Assembly (NCBI RefSeq): GCF_020042285.1
Contig: NZ_CP083388.1
Span: 2,072,001 to 2,136,000, forward strand
Direction: 5' to 3'
Source of the DNA: Ferruginibacter albus
GTDB taxonomy: Bacteria; Bacteroidota; Bacteroidia; Chitinophagales; Chitinophagaceae
DNA length: 64,000 nucleotides
The stretch's first letter is position 1; every line of letters starts with the position of its first letter. The notes beneath the pieces were generated by a model that searched no databases, was not told where the DNA came from, and saw nothing but the letters and a program-made list of their open reading frames with translations. A program made the position numbers and the translations under genes. Of this stretch, positions 15,980 to 25,966 are shown piece after piece.

Positions 15980-16780
15980 TTATTCAATTACATCAACCAT
16001 ATAACTTTTCCCCTTCTTTTCTATTCTAAATTTAACTTTACAAAACACATCAACGTTTCCTCCATCTTGTAATCCGGGCTTTGTTTTATTATAAATGCAA
16101 AAGCTGTTTTTGATGGTATTTTTTAATGCCTCACTGCCATTACCGGCAATACTTTGTGCTACAATATTTTTGTCTTTTGTAATTATATAATAAAGACATA
16201 TATCCACTATATTCTTAGGCTTGTCCTTTTTATTTAGCTGATCGATTTTCTTTGTAAGCGAATCAATAAATGCAGTAGCTGTATTAATAAAGTAAGGTTG
16301 TATTTCCACTTTTACCATTTCCTGATTTCCGTTGTATGGTTTTTTTTGATCGATTTTTTTATCAGTCTTTATATAATCAATTTTCAACTCGCCCTGAAAA
16401 AGGTTTTTAAAACTAAACCTTTTTATAGAATCCTTTGAAGTTGCATATGTGTATATAACAGTGGTTAAGGTATCTAAAGGAAGTGTGATTAATAAATATT
16501 TATTTGAGCTATCAGCTATAAAATAACAAGCTTTGTAACCAACCGAAGTCAGCTTAACAACATCACCCAGTTCAGCATTTTCAAGTCTAAAATGTCCTTC
16601 AGTATTAGACCAGGTACCTATTCTATGCCAATTCTTTTTAGTAGCTGTGAGAGTAACATATCTTGCAGGCTCACCTATGCTTGACCTGATCTCTCCTTCA
16701 ATAGCAAAAAAATTTAGCTGATTTGTTTGGGCAATAATTTTAAAAGGCAGAAGAATAAGAAAGAATAAAAAATATTTCAT
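15980..16780 (-). CDS. secreted protein with carboxypeptidase-regulatory-like domain
   Basis: 266 aa from ATG 16780 (MKYFLFFLILLPFKIIAQ signal peptide); an ATG four codons earlier is possible. Residues about 25-85 (IEGEIRSSIGEPARYVTLTA, NTEGHFRLENAELGDVVKL, TSVGYKA) look like the CarboxypepD_reg-like beta-sandwich common in Bacteroidota surface proteins. The C-terminal half has a possible TonB-C-like stretch (about 140-260: VKVEIQPYFI, GSEALKNTIKNSF, DVFCKVKFRIEKKG). Exported; function unknown. The stop is only 14 bp from the recN coding region on the same strand, which places it downstream of recN in the same direction. Confidence 0.7.
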   Translation of the reverse strand: MKYFLFFLILLPFKIIAQTNQLNFFAIEGEIRSSIGEPARYVTLTATKKNWHRIGTWSNTEGHFRLENAELGDVVKLTSVGYKACYFIADSSNKYLLITLPLDTLTTVIYTYATSKDSIKRFSFKNLFQGELKIDYIKTDKKIDQKKPYNGNQEMVKVEIQPYFINTATAFIDSLTKKIDQLNKKDKPKNIVDICLYYIITKDKNIVAQSIAGNGSEALKNTIKNSFCIYNKTKPGLQDGGNVDVFCKVKFRIEKKGKSYMVDVIE

Positions 16781-16794
16781 TTTATAAACCAATT

Positions 16795-18450
16795 TTAATT
16801 GGATACCATTTCTCGTGCATTCTCCAATGCAGCAGCAGTAGGTTTTTCGCCGCTTAGCATTTGTGCGATGGTAGTAATTCGTTCATCATTACTTAATAAT
16901 TTAATGGCTGTAACGATCTTGTCATCCTTAATTCCTTTATAAACAAAATAATGCGATTGCGCTTTAGCAGCGATCTGCGGCTGATGAGTAATAGACAACA
17001 CCTGGTGCGATTGCGATAATTCTTTCATGATGATACCCACTTGCTTAGCCGCTTCGCCACTAATGCCGGTATCTATTTCATCAAAGATCAAAACAGGCAA
17101 TTGCAGTTTTTTGGCTACCAGCGATTTTATACAAAGCATTAACCGACTCAATTCCCCCCCACTCGCTACTTTACGCAATGGCTCAAAACGATTGCTCTTG
17201 TTGGCGTCAAATAAAAACTCAATGTCATTATTGCCAAACTCGTTTAATGCAACAATGGTTAGCTGTACTTGTATCCTTGCATTGGGCATACCAACCTGGG
17301 CTAACAAAGCATTGACTTTTTCCGTAAAAGGCTTGATCACTTTATTTCGATTAGCAGAAATTTTATTTGCCAATCCTTCACTCTGTTGCGACAACTTATC
17401 TTGCTCCTGCTCTTTTTTCTTTATTTGCTCTGAAAGATTTAGGATACTATTTAGCTTTTGCTGAAGTTCGTCTCTTATGGCTAATAATTCATTGGTAGTT
17501 GTAACTGAATGCTTCTTTAATAACTTATAACCGATCGTTACTTTATCATTCACCTGTTGAATCCGTTCAGGACTGTATTGCACTGAATCGTTTATCCGTT
17601 CCAATTCATCAGCAATATCACTTAATTCAATTTGGGTACTTTGCAACCGTTGTGTTAGTGCTGGAATATCTCCATGATATTGCTCCAGCGCATGCAACTT
17701 ACTATTCAGCGATTTTAATTGCTGTACAACAGGCAATTCACTTTCTTTCAATTCAAAATAAACAGCGCCTAATTGTTGCTTAATATTTTCCGCATTGCTT
17801 AAGAGCTTTAATTCCACATCTAAAGCTTCCAATTCATTTTCTTTTAAATTGACATCATTCAATTCATCAAATAAAAATTGGTTGTAGTCAAGTTCTTTAT
17901 TGGCAGCGGATTGTTGCGACTGCAATGTTTCTAATTCTCTTCTGCAGCTTATGTATTGCTGATAAACATCGCTGTATTCTTTTAATAACGCTGCATTATC
18001 AGCCAATGCATCCAATACTTCCCGCTGAAAATCGCTATCACCCAATTCCATTGTATCAAATTGCTGATGCAGATCGGCCAGTAAAGAACTTAATTCTTTT
18101 AATTGATTTAAATTGACCGGCGTATCATTGATAAATGCTCTTGACTTTCCGTTGGGTGCTATTTCTCTGCGAATCACCAGCTCATCCTCCATATCCAGGT
18201 CATTCGCCGATAAAAATTGTTTTACTGACTTATTGGATGCGGTTTTGTAAAAAGATTCTACTACACATTTCTTTTCTTTATTTAATAAGGAGGCACTGTC
18301 TGCCCTTTCTCCAAGGGTCAGGTTCAACGCTCCCATTAAAATGCTTTTACCAGCTCCTGTTTCGCCGGTTATAATATTTAAACCTGTTGAAAACTCAACC
18401 GATAATTCTTCAATAATGGCATAATTCTGTATATGTATTTTTTGAAGCAT
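16795..18450 (-). CDS. recN: DNA repair protein RecN
   Basis: 551 aa, the usual RecN size. An SMC-like ATPase acting in double-strand break repair. N-terminal ATP-binding half with Walker A (IITGETGAGKSILM, near residue 28), a long central coiled-coil rich in Gln, Glu and Leu (about 160-360), then the C-terminal half with the signature VASGGELSRLML and Walker B LIFDEIDTGISGEAA, followed by SITHQPQIAA. A strong -7 element lies only four bases upstream of the ATG, suggesting a leaderless transcript. No LexA-like palindrome was noticed. Confidence 0.96.
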   Translation of the reverse strand: MLQKIHIQNYAIIEELSVEFSTGLNIITGETGAGKSILMGALNLTLGERADSASLLNKEKKCVVESFYKTASNKSVKQFLSANDLDMEDELVIRREIAPNGKSRAFINDTPVNLNQLKELSSLLADLHQQFDTMELGDSDFQREVLDALADNAALLKEYSDVYQQYISCRRELETLQSQQSAANKELDYNQFLFDELNDVNLKENELEALDVELKLLSNAENIKQQLGAVYFELKESELPVVQQLKSLNSKLHALEQYHGDIPALTQRLQSTQIELSDIADELERINDSVQYSPERIQQVNDKVTIGYKLLKKHSVTTTNELLAIRDELQQKLNSILNLSEQIKKKEQEQDKLSQQSEGLANKISANRNKVIKPFTEKVNALLAQVGMPNARIQVQLTIVALNEFGNNDIEFLFDANKSNRFEPLRKVASGGELSRLMLCIKSLVAKKLQLPVLIFDEIDTGISGEAAKQVGIIMKELSQSHQVLSITHQPQIAAKAQSHYFVYKGIKDDKIVTAIKLLSNDERITTIAQMLSGEKPTAAALENAREMVSN

Positions 18451-18454
18451 GAAG

Positions 18455-18462
18455 CAAAGGTA
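18455..18462 (-). promoter_or_regulatory. TAnnTTTG -7 element almost touching the recN start
   Basis: The minus strand reads TACCTTTG, the most common variant in this window, ending four bases before the recN ATG. Transcription from it should start within a few bases of the start codon. No clear -33 TTG at 17-23 bp spacing was found. Confidence 0.5.
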
Positions 18463-18492
18463 TTGGTTTAGCTGTTTATTCGTTTATTGCGT

Positions 18493-18852
18493 TCAACTTT
18501 TAGGTTCCATATTATATCCTTTGTCATCAAAAGGCTTCAGTTCATCTATATACATTTTCTCCAGTTGCTTTACATCTTTGCTATAGTCCACAACTTTTGT
18601 TTCATCCTGCTTGATCTCATCCAATATTTCAAATTGAAAATTTTCTTCTCCATATTGATTCCAGTCTTTTTGCAGCTCTTCATTCCGATGTGCACCAAAT
18701 CTCAATTGAGCAAAATTGCTGTTCCGGATCGCATCTAAATTAACAGCACTTGAAATAAATATTTTACCGTTTACAGTGTTCCGGATTTGAAACACTCCTA
18801 TTTTGAAGCGTATCTGTTTATAATCTTCTTTTAATTCTTTTTTTGTTTTCAT
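18493..18852 (-). CDS. GIY-YIG-like nuclease-domain protein, degenerate
   Basis: 119 aa. The order of elements follows the GIY-YIG fold: IGVFQIRNTVNGKIFISSA near residue 18, followed by RFGAHRNEELQKDWNQYGEENFQFEIL and a C-terminal KQLEKMYIDELKP. The two signature triplets are altered (GVF for GIY, FIS for YIG). Small stand-alone proteins of this kind are common in Bacteroidota. Whether it still cuts DNA is uncertain because the first Tyr of the catalytic pair is Phe. Lies between recN and groL on the same strand; no link in function is evident. Confidence 0.7.
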   Translation of the reverse strand: MKTKKELKEDYKQIRFKIGVFQIRNTVNGKIFISSAVNLDAIRNSNFAQLRFGAHRNEELQKDWNQYGEENFQFEILDEIKQDETKVVDYSKDVKQLEKMYIDELKPFDDKGYNMEPKS

Positions 18853-18887
18853 TATTGCATTTATAATGATGAATGTATATAAATAAA

Positions 18888-18915
18888 AATCCCTCTTACT
18901 AACGCAAGAGGGATT
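18888..18915. terminator. hairpin terminator after groL
   Basis: Perfect 10-bp stem AATCCCTCTT / AAGAGGGATT with an 8-nt loop. On the minus strand it is followed by a T-rich run, and groL ends 39 bp before it, so it terminates the groES-groEL transcript. Confidence 0.8.
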
Positions 18916-18923
18916 GTATAAAG

Positions 18924-18951
18924 TTCACGCCTGACGCTTAACGTCTCACGC
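18924..18951. repeat. four-unit 7-bp repeat, NNNACGN family
   Basis: Four in-phase heptamers, first TTCACGC and last CTCACGC, all with ACG at positions 4-6. It abuts the groL stop codon, lying between the gene and its terminator. Confidence 0.55.
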
Positions 18952-18953
18952 TA

Positions 18954-20612
<1,659 letters not shown>

Positions 20613-20633
20613 TTATTTTTATGAGATGAACAA

Positions 20634-20665
20634 TTGTACTGCTATTAAGCATCGTTGTGTCACTC
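20634..20665. repeat. 32-bp intergenic repeat, copy B
   Basis: Begins TTGTACTGCTATTA and ends TTGTGTCACTC, located between groS and groL, so it must lie inside the groESL transcript if the two genes are co-transcribed. Differs from copy A mainly at the centre. Confidence 0.55.
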
Positions 20666-20694
20666 CTTTTTACTTTTAATTTTCTATTCAGCAA

Positions 20695-20976
20695 TTAAAC
20701 AATTGCCAAAATATCGCTCTCTCTCATGATCAAATACTCAGTACCATCAACATTGATTTCGGTACCTGCATATTTACCATAAAGAACAGTGTCGCCTGCT
20801 TTAACTGTTACAGGTTCGTCTTTTTTGCCGGGGCCGGCAGCCAACACAACACCACGTTGTGGTTTTTCTTTCGCTGTATCAGGAATAATAATACCGCCTG
20901 CAGTTTTTGTTTCAGCAGCGGCCGGTTGCACAATTACTCTGTCGTGTAAAGGAGTAATGTTTAACTTCTTAGCCAT
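20695..20976 (-). CDS. groS: co-chaperonin GroES
   Basis: 93 aa. Seven-fold lid for GroEL. It has the roof and mobile-loop features of the family: [21 protein letters not shown] (mobile loop GGIIIPDTA), EKPQRGVV, and [13 protein letters not shown] near the C-terminus. A TACCTTTG -7 element lies 43-50 bp upstream. I looked for a CIRCE operator (TTAGCACTC with its inverted partner) and did not find one, so heat-shock control is not by an HrcA site that can be recognised here. Confidence 0.97.
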   Translation of the reverse strand: MAKKLNITPLHDRVIVQPAAAETKTAGGIIIPDTAKEKPQRGVVLAAGPGKKDEPVTVKAGDTVLYGKYAGTEINVDGTEYLIMRESDILAIV

Positions 20977-21018
20977 GTTTGTATTTTTTTTTAATTAATT
21001 GAAAAAAATTGAGGACAG

Positions 21019-21026
21019 CAAAGGTA
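21019..21026 (-). promoter_or_regulatory. promoter of groESL (TACCTTTG -7 element)
   Basis: The minus strand reads TACCTTTG, with a TTG about 22 bp further upstream as a possible -33. Distance to the groS ATG is 42 bp. Confidence 0.6.
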
Positions 21027-21086
21027 CTCGAATTTTATACCAAGAGTCCAATAAAATCAAAATTGTCAGTTTTAGGACAATTTTTC

Positions 21087-21173
21087 GTGAATAGTGAATG
21101 GTCAATCGCCAAATCTTTACAATAGCCTGTTCTTCACCGCCATTTTTTCACCATTACCTATTCACTACTCACC
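21087..21173. repeat. paired, inverted 7-bp repeat arrays (GTGAATR family) before nusB
   Basis: Left array 21087-21114 starts with two units GTGAATA and GTGAATG followed by two diverged ones. Right array about 21146-21173 has the reverse-complement type (TTCACCA, TTCACTA). The arms 21087-21099 and 21060+100 to 21172 (that is 21160-21172) pair over 13 bp with one mismatch, so the pair can form a large imperfect hairpin. The nusB -7 element follows 17 bp later. A similar paired array precedes pdxJ. Confidence 0.5.
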
Positions 21174-21189
21174 TTTGCGCCGTAAACCT

Positions 21190-21197
21190 TACCTTTG
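21190..21197 (+). promoter_or_regulatory. TACCTTTG -7 element for nusB
   Basis: Full match to TAnnTTTG, 22 bp before the chosen nusB start at 21220. This placement is one reason for rejecting the longer open frame that begins at 21094. Confidence 0.6.
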
Positions 21198-21219
21198 CCC
21201 CCTTAAAAGTTCTTTTTAC

Positions 21220-22149
21220 ATGATCAGCAGAAGAAATATACGGGTGAAAGTGATGCAGAGTTTATACGCAGTGGACAGCATGAACGAGGTAAAACCCGGT
21301 GAAGCACAAAGTATTCTCACCAAGAAAATGGAACAAAGCCGCAGGCTTTTTATCTACCTTATTTATTTTATTACCGAAACTGCCCGTTATGTAGAAACGG
21401 ATGCCCGGCAAAGAGCTTCCAAGCATCTACCTACAGCAGGAGATCTAAACCTAAATACCAAAATTGCAGGCAATGAACTGCTTTGGAAGATCATTGAAAA
21501 CAGCAATTACATAGCTGCCATTAATGAGATAAAGCCGGAACATATTATCGATAAAGAATTGTTGAAAAAGATCTATCAATCTTTAACTGAATCAGAAGAA
21601 TATAAGGAATATGTTGGTATTGCTGCAAGGGATAAAAAATCAGAAAAAGATATTCTTGAATTTATTTTCAACACACTGCTTCTCCCGAATGAATCATTCA
21701 TTAATCACGTAGAAGAGCATTTTATTAACTGGGATGATGACGCTGAAATGATGCAGCAATTAGTTTTAAATTATTTGCAGAAATCCTCTATTTACGATTA
21801 CAAGGAAATAGCCGGTAAAGACAAGCTGGATTTTGCCAAAAGTCTTTTGCAAACAGTATTAGACAAGAAGGATATAACTATGGAAATGCTGAAACCCAAG
21901 CTCAAAAACTGGGATGCAGACCGTATAGCATCGCTTGATCTGATAATAATACAAATGGGCATTTGTGAATTTTTATATTTTGAAACAATCCCCACCAAGG
22001 TTACCATTAATGAGTATATCGACCTGGCAAAAGAATACAGTACACCGCAAAGCGGGCAATTCATTAATGGGATCTTAGATAATATTCATAAGGAATTATC
22101 GGCTGAGAATAAAATTCATAAAGTAACTTTTAAGAATAGCACGCTGTAA
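21220..22149 (+). CDS. nusB: transcription antitermination factor NusB, long Bacteroidota form
   Basis: 309 aa from ATG 21220 (MISRRNIRVKVMQSLYA). An open frame extends 42 codons upstream but crosses the promoter and the repeat array. The C-terminal about 130 residues carry the NusB fold (DYKEIAGKDKLDFAKSLL, LKNWDADRIASLDLIIIQMG, IPTKVTINEYIDLAKEYSTP and FINGILDNI). The N-terminal half is a Bacteroidota-type extension in the same helical style. NusB with NusE supports rRNA antitermination. The DUF1573 gene and yajC follow in the same direction. Confidence 0.92.
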   Translation: MISRRNIRVKVMQSLYAVDSMNEVKPGEAQSILTKKMEQSRRLFIYLIYFITETARYVETDARQRASKHLPTAGDLNLNTKIAGNELLWKIIENSNYIAAINEIKPEHIIDKELLKKIYQSLTESEEYKEYVGIAARDKKSEKDILEFIFNTLLLPNESFINHVEEHFINWDDDAEMMQQLVLNYLQKSSIYDYKEIAGKDKLDFAKSLLQTVLDKKDITMEMLKPKLKNWDADRIASLDLIIIQMGICEFLYFETIPTKVTINEYIDLAKEYSTPQSGQFINGILDNIHKELSAENKIHKVTFKNSTL

Positions 22150-22154
22150 AAATA

Positions 22155-22162
22155 TACCTTTG
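22155..22162 (+). promoter_or_regulatory. TACCTTTG -7 element for the DUF1573 lipoprotein gene
   Basis: Full TAnnTTTG match just after the nusB stop and 18 bp before the ATG at 22181. It overlaps an in-frame TTG at 22160, which argues for the ATG as the true start. Confidence 0.6.
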
Positions 22163-22180
22163 CGAAAATTTTTCAACCGG

Positions 22181-22642
22181 ATGCAAAAAGCAAAATATCT
22201 TCCTTTCATTATCGTCTTCTTTTTTGTTTCATGTGCCATGAAAGACAAAAAAAGAAACAACAATATTGTAGATGACAATGAACAGGCGATGAAAGATATT
22301 GCTGAAAAAGATACGACTTCTGTTCAGGTACTTGATACCATTTTTAATTTCGGAACAATTAAACAAGGAGACAAGGTGGAACACGATTTTGTTTTTACCA
22401 ATACAGGAAAAAAATCGTTGGTATTTCCGCAGGAGCCACAGGCTAGTTGCGGGTGCACCGTTCCTAGACGCCCGGAAAAACCGGTATTTCCAGGGCAAAA
22501 CGATGTTATCAAAGTGGTATTCAACAGTGCAGGAAAACGTGGTCATGTTGTAAAAACGGTAAGAGTTTTTTCCAATGCACATCCCGGATTTCCACAGCTG
22601 GTTTTAACCGGAGACATCCTGGTAGATTCAACTAAAAATTAA
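22181..22642 (+). CDS. DUF1573 domain lipoprotein
   Basis: 153 aa from ATG 22181. A short signal peptide ends in the lipobox FFFVSCAMK, so it should be a membrane-anchored lipoprotein. The DUF1573 domain (about residues 50-150) shows the usual start TIFNFGTIKQGDKVEHDFVFTNTG-type strand pattern, SCGCTVPRRPEKPVFPG and a final VRVFSNAHPGFPQLVLTG. DUF1573 is an Ig-like fold common in Bacteroidota; function unknown. It is placed between nusB and yajC, an arrangement often seen in this phylum. Confidence 0.88.
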   Translation: MQKAKYLPFIIVFFFVSCAMKDKKRNNNIVDDNEQAMKDIAEKDTTSVQVLDTIFNFGTIKQGDKVEHDFVFTNTGKKSLVFPQEPQASCGCTVPRRPEKPVFPGQNDVIKVVFNSAGKRGHVVKTVRVFSNAHPGFPQLVLTGDILVDSTKN

Positions 22643-22666
22643 ACTCAACAATAAAACACAATAACA

Positions 22667-23020
22667 ATGCAATTACCTAGTATTTTTTTAATGACAGCAC
22701 AAGGCGGTCAGCAAGGCGGCAGCGGATTCTCTTTTATCTTTTTAGGATTAATGATCCTGATCTTCTGGTTATTCATGATCCGTCCGCAGGCTAAAAAAGC
22801 AAAAGAACAAAAAAAGTATATTGAGAATCTTCAGAAAGGAGATAAAATAGTTACCATTGCAGGCATACATGGCACTATCAACAAAGTAAATGAAGATGGT
22901 ACCATCAGTTTAGAAGTTAGTCCTGGCAGTTATTTAAAGATAGAAAAAAGTACTATCAGCATGGAAATGACGGCTGCAGTAAATAAAAAAGCGGCTGGCA
23001 CTACCGAAACAAAAGCGTAA
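22667..23020 (+). CDS. yajC: preprotein translocase accessory subunit YajC
   Basis: 117 aa. A single transmembrane helix (about residues 22-40, SFIFLGLMILIFWLFMI) is followed by the hallmark RPQAKKAKEQKKYIENLQKG and a small soluble beta domain (VTIAGIHGTI, EVSPGSYLKIEK). YajC associates with SecDF in the inner membrane. secD/secF are not in the window. The gene is followed by a heptameric array and a strong hairpin terminator, closing the nusB-DUF1573-yajC cluster. Confidence 0.94.
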   Translation: MQLPSIFLMTAQGGQQGGSGFSFIFLGLMILIFWLFMIRPQAKKAKEQKKYIENLQKGDKIVTIAGIHGTINKVNEDGTISLEVSPGSYLKIEKSTISMEMTAAVNKKAAGTTETKA

Positions 23021-23062
23021 TAAATTATAAATAACAGATACTAAATTCCAAATTCCAATGTG
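23021..23062. repeat. 7-bp repeat array, YAAATWN family, after yajC
   Basis: Six in-phase heptamers starting immediately after the yajC stop codon, among them TAAATTA, TAAATAA, TAAATTC and CAAATTC. The last three form the left arm of the terminator hairpin. Confidence 0.55.
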
Positions 23063-23088
23063 CAGATTTTGCTTGGAATTTGGAATTT
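23043..23088 (+). terminator. hairpin terminator after yajC built from heptameric repeats
   Basis: Arms 23043-23058 (AAATTCCAAATTCCAA) and 23073-23088 are perfect complements over 16 bp with a 14-nt loop, followed by a T-rich tract. The stem is made of repeat units and their inverse. Confidence 0.7.
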
Positions 23089-23121
23089 TTATTTTTAATT
23101 AATCCCCCGCTTCTCTTTTTG

Positions 23122-23149
23122 GAATTTGTTATTTGTAATTTGATATTTG
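23122..23149. repeat. inverted copy of the YAAATWN 7-bp repeat array before coaE
   Basis: Four in-phase heptamers GAATTTG, TTATTTG, TAATTTG and ATATTTG, which are the reverse complements of CAAATTC-type units. It ends five bases before the coaE start codon and supplies TTTG boxes that resemble -7 elements. Confidence 0.55.
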
Positions 23150-23153
23150 TATC

Positions 23154-23738
23154 ATGTTAAGAGTTGGCATAACAGGCGGCATCGGCAGTGGAAAAAGCAC
23201 TGTAGCCAAAGTGTTTGAAACATTGGGTGTACCTGTGTATTATGCCGATGACGCCGCCAAGCGTTTGATGAATGAGAACAATGAACTAAAAGAAGAATTA
23301 CAGAAGCAGTTCGGCAAAGAGACCTATCTTAACGGCACATTAAATCGTCCCTATCTTTCTTCCCTTGTTTTTAATGCTCCTGAAAAATTAACACTATTAA
23401 ATTCTATTGTTCACCCGGCTACTATTATAGATGCTGAAAACTGGATGAGCCGTCAATCTGCAGCTTATGTAATCAAAGAGGCTGCTTTAATTTTTGAAAG
23501 CGGATCACAAGAACAATTGGATAAAGTGATCGGCGTATATGCCCCTGTTCCACTTCGTATTTTAAGAGCAATGAAAAGAGATAGTATTTCAAGAGAGGAT
23601 GTATTGGCAAGAATGGATAAACAGATCAGCGAAATAATAAAAATGCGTTTATGCGATCACGTTATTACTAATGATGAACAGAAAATGTTGATACCGCAGG
23701 TTCTGGAGTTACATGAAAAGCTGTCTAAAGAGGGTTAA
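23154..23738 (+). CDS. coaE: dephospho-CoA kinase CoaE
   Basis: 194 aa. Catalyses the last step of coenzyme A synthesis, phosphorylating the 3'-OH of dephospho-CoA. The P-loop GITGGIGSGKSTVA is at the N-terminus, followed by YYADDAAKRLM (substrate-binding Asp), the YVIKEAALIFESG segment near residue 105 and the lid SREDVLARMDKQ. Located directly after the repeat array, with its own possible promoter inside the array. A small secreted protein gene follows after 14 bp. Confidence 0.94.
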   Translation: MLRVGITGGIGSGKSTVAKVFETLGVPVYYADDAAKRLMNENNELKEELQKQFGKETYLNGTLNRPYLSSLVFNAPEKLTLLNSIVHPATIIDAENWMSRQSAAYVIKEAALIFESGSQEQLDKVIGVYAPVPLRILRAMKRDSISREDVLARMDKQISEIIKMRLCDHVITNDEQKMLIPQVLELHEKLSKEG

Positions 23739-23752
23739 TAATCATTTGCAAT

Positions 23753-24121
23753 ATGAAAAAGATGTTCTTACTTATCCTGTTGTTCTACGGGAAAATGGCG
23801 TTTTCACAAACAACTATTGAGGACAAATTATTGGGATATTGGGTATCTCCGCACGCTCCCCACACTACTGAGCTTACTTTTGTTAGCGGCAGTACTGCAA
23901 TACGTGACAGCAGCCATTTATACTATACCATTACTAATTCAGAATTTCCTGTTATGCATTTAACAGGCTCCGATCCTTCCGGGAAAAAGATTGATGAGTA
24001 TTGGCTTATTAAAGTATTAAAAGATAAAAAGCTGGTATTACAAAAAAGATCGACTAAAAAGAAAATGACATTTAAAAGAATTCGATTTATACCCCCAAAA
24101 ATTGTAAGAGAAACAAATTAG
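23753..24121 (+). CDS. small secreted protein of unknown function
   Basis: 122 aa. A signal peptide ([19 protein letters not shown]) is followed by a lipocalin-like opening ([22 protein letters not shown]) and a basic C-terminus ([15 protein letters not shown]). Probably periplasmic or surface-exposed. No family recognised with confidence. Located 14 bp after coaE on the same strand, and its last four bases overlap the convergent lipA. Likely a hitchhiker in the coaE transcript; no functional link is visible. Confidence 0.65.
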   Translation: MKKMFLLILLFYGKMAFSQTTIEDKLLGYWVSPHAPHTTELTFVSGSTAIRDSSHLYYTITNSEFPVMHLTGSDPSGKKIDEYWLIKVLKDKKLVLQKRSTKKKMTFKRIRFIPPKIVRETN

Positions 24122-25044
24122 CCTTGTACTTGTTTTTCTTCCAACCATTTATTTCTTCCCCAACCGGCAATAACATGTTTTTCAGAATGATAAGAGGAAC
24201 GTACTAATGGTCCGCTTTCAACATAATCAAACCCCATATTATAACCGATCTCACGCAATTCTTTAAATTCATCGGGATGTACAAAGCGATCTACAGATAA
24301 ATGTTTGCGGGTAGGCTGTAAATATTGTCCTATCGTAACAACATCTACATTACTATCTCTAAGATCCTGCATGGTTTGGATCACTTCATCTTTCGTTTCA
24401 CCTAAACCTAACATGATGCCGCTTTTGGTTCTCATACCGCCTTGTTTTAAAGCACGCAGTGTTTCCATACTACGCCAGTATTTTGCCTGTATGCGGACTT
24501 GTTTTGTTAAGCGTTCAACCGTTTCGATATTATGAGAAACCACTTCCGGTGCTGCATCAATAATACGTTGAATGCAATTTATATCAGCCCTGAAATCGGG
24601 CACCAATGTCTCTAATGTCGTATCCGGATTTAATGCTTTCACTGCTTTTACGGTATTGTACCAGATCGTACTTCCCTGGTCCTGCAGTTCATCCCTATCT
24701 ACAGAAGTAATAACCGCATGTTTTACTTTCATCAAATGAATAGCTTCAGCCACACGCTGAGGCTCATCCCAATCAACAGGGTCCGGCTTACCGGTAGCTA
24801 CAGCACAAAAGCCGCAGCTGCGTGTACAAATATTACCTAATATCATGAACGTTGCCGTTCCTTCACCCCAACATTCGCCCATATTCGGGCAATTACCGCT
24901 TTCGCAAATAGTATGCAGCTTATGTGTATCTACAAGATTACGTACGTGTTTATATTCTTCGCCTATGGGCAGCTTCACCCGCAACCAATTAGGCTTTTTG
25001 GGCTTTTGTTCTACCACTCCGTCTATTACCGGCAATTCATTCAT
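24118..25044 (-). CDS. lipA: lipoyl synthase LipA
   Basis: 308 aa. Radical SAM enzyme that inserts two sulfurs into the octanoyl chain bound to lipoyl-dependent proteins. Both Fe-S sites are complete: the auxiliary cluster motif [12 protein letters not shown] near residue 47 and the radical SAM motif CTRSCGFC near residue 72. The C-terminal RSSYHSE supplies the conserved Ser ligand. It is flanked by unrelated genes; lipB is not in this window. Standard length, no anomaly. Confidence 0.97.
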   Translation of the reverse strand: MNELPVIDGVVEQKPKKPNWLRVKLPIGEEYKHVRNLVDTHKLHTICESGNCPNMGECWGEGTATFMILGNICTRSCGFCAVATGKPDPVDWDEPQRVAEAIHLMKVKHAVITSVDRDELQDQGSTIWYNTVKAVKALNPDTTLETLVPDFRADINCIQRIIDAAPEVVSHNIETVERLTKQVRIQAKYWRSMETLRALKQGGMRTKSGIMLGLGETKDEVIQTMQDLRDSNVDVVTIGQYLQPTRKHLSVDRFVHPDEFKELREIGYNMGFDYVESGPLVRSSYHSEKHVIAGWGRNKWLEEKQVQG

Positions 25045-25101
25045 TCTTATTTAGATTGAGTATTTTTTACTTTTATTATTACAGCGAATTAAGCAGATTG
25101 T

Positions 25102-25917
25102 TTATTTGCGTGAGCCAAACATCAATGTTATATATCCTGTTAAAAAAAACTGTTTTTGCGGCTGATACACCATTAGCGGGATCTTCTTTGTATAGAATTC
25201 TCCAATTAGTCCAACTTCCAATGCGCTTATTACTTCATTATATTTTCCATAATCAAATCGAACCGCTGTTTTTAAATATAGTCCCGGTGTCATTTTTAAT
25301 TCATTCCAGCCTTTACCTAAGTCAGGTCCACCGAGTATGGGTCCATTTACAAAGCGGGAACTATCCGGGGAATTATACTTTATGTCTTTATCGTAGTAGA
25401 TCTGTTGCTGTGAAGTATCTATTCGTCCCACCTGTACATAGTAAGGACGTAATAGCCCTAAAGATAATCCTCCGCCAACATTGGCTGTAACACTTACGCC
25501 ATTTTTATTAGCTTTATTTCCCAATAGATATTGTTGCTGTACTCCTAAACGGACCGGGTAAAAGAAGTTGATCTTACCGTATATATAAGGTAGAAAAGAA
25601 AAGTCTGAAATGCCCGATACTTTTTCTTCCCGTGGATCTTTTAACTCTGATATCTGCAATTGAAACAACAAGGATTTACGAATCGATTGCGCCCTGCCCA
25701 TCTCCATAAAAGCTCCATAACCGTTGGTATGTAACATTAATCCAAAAAGGGTATGCTTCTTATAGGCAATCACACCCTCTTCCTCTTGTTTTATCAAAGC
25801 ATTGATACGCTCTTTTCTAAGCTCCCGCTTACTTTTAGCAGGTTGTTGCGCTACAACAGACAATGATACAATCAATAAGGAAAAAAGAAAGAAAATTTTA
25901 TGGTTACTATACCTCAC
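25102..25917 (-). CDS. exported protein, possible outer-membrane beta-barrel
   Basis: 271 aa with GTG start at 25917, giving a normal signal peptide (KIFFLFSLLIVSLSVVAQ). A longer frame continues to 26184, but the extra 89 codons lie antisense to osmC and cross both promoters. After a basic linker (KSKRELRKERINALIKQEEEG) the protein has alternating hydrophobic/polar strands ending in FFLTGYITLMFGSRK, which suggests a beta-barrel or porin-like fold. Family not identified. A TATTTTTG element on the minus strand at 25954-25961 fits as its promoter. Confidence 0.7.
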   Translation of the reverse strand: MRYSNHKIFFLFSLLIVSLSVVAQQPAKSKRELRKERINALIKQEEEGVIAYKKHTLFGLMLHTNGYGAFMEMGRAQSIRKSLLFQLQISELKDPREEKVSGISDFSFLPYIYGKINFFYPVRLGVQQQYLLGNKANKNGVSVTANVGGGLSLGLLRPYYVQVGRIDTSQQQIYYDKDIKYNSPDSSRFVNGPILGGPDLGKGWNELKMTPGLYLKTAVRFDYGKYNEVISALEVGLIGEFYTKKIPLMVYQPQKQFFLTGYITLMFGSRK

Positions 25918-25953
25918 GCTTTTATGATTAATATTTGCTTTAGTAAATTTATG

Positions 25954-25961
25954 CAAAAATA
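25954..25961 (-). promoter_or_regulatory. TAnnTTTG -7 element for the exported protein gene
   Basis: Minus strand TATTTTTG lies 36 bp upstream of the GTG start at 25917 and just before the divergent osmC ATG (25967). Its position supports the shorter coding region. Confidence 0.4.
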
Positions 25962-25966
25962 GCACA

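Noticed and set aside
20976..21060. CIRCE (HrcA) operator upstream of groES
   Set aside because: Only scattered ACTC and GAGT tetramers were seen; the 9-bp arms with 9-bp spacing are absent.
21094..21219. 42-codon N-terminal extension of nusB
   Set aside because: It crosses the heptamer arrays and a full TACCTTTG promoter; the conserved NusB start is at ATG 21220.
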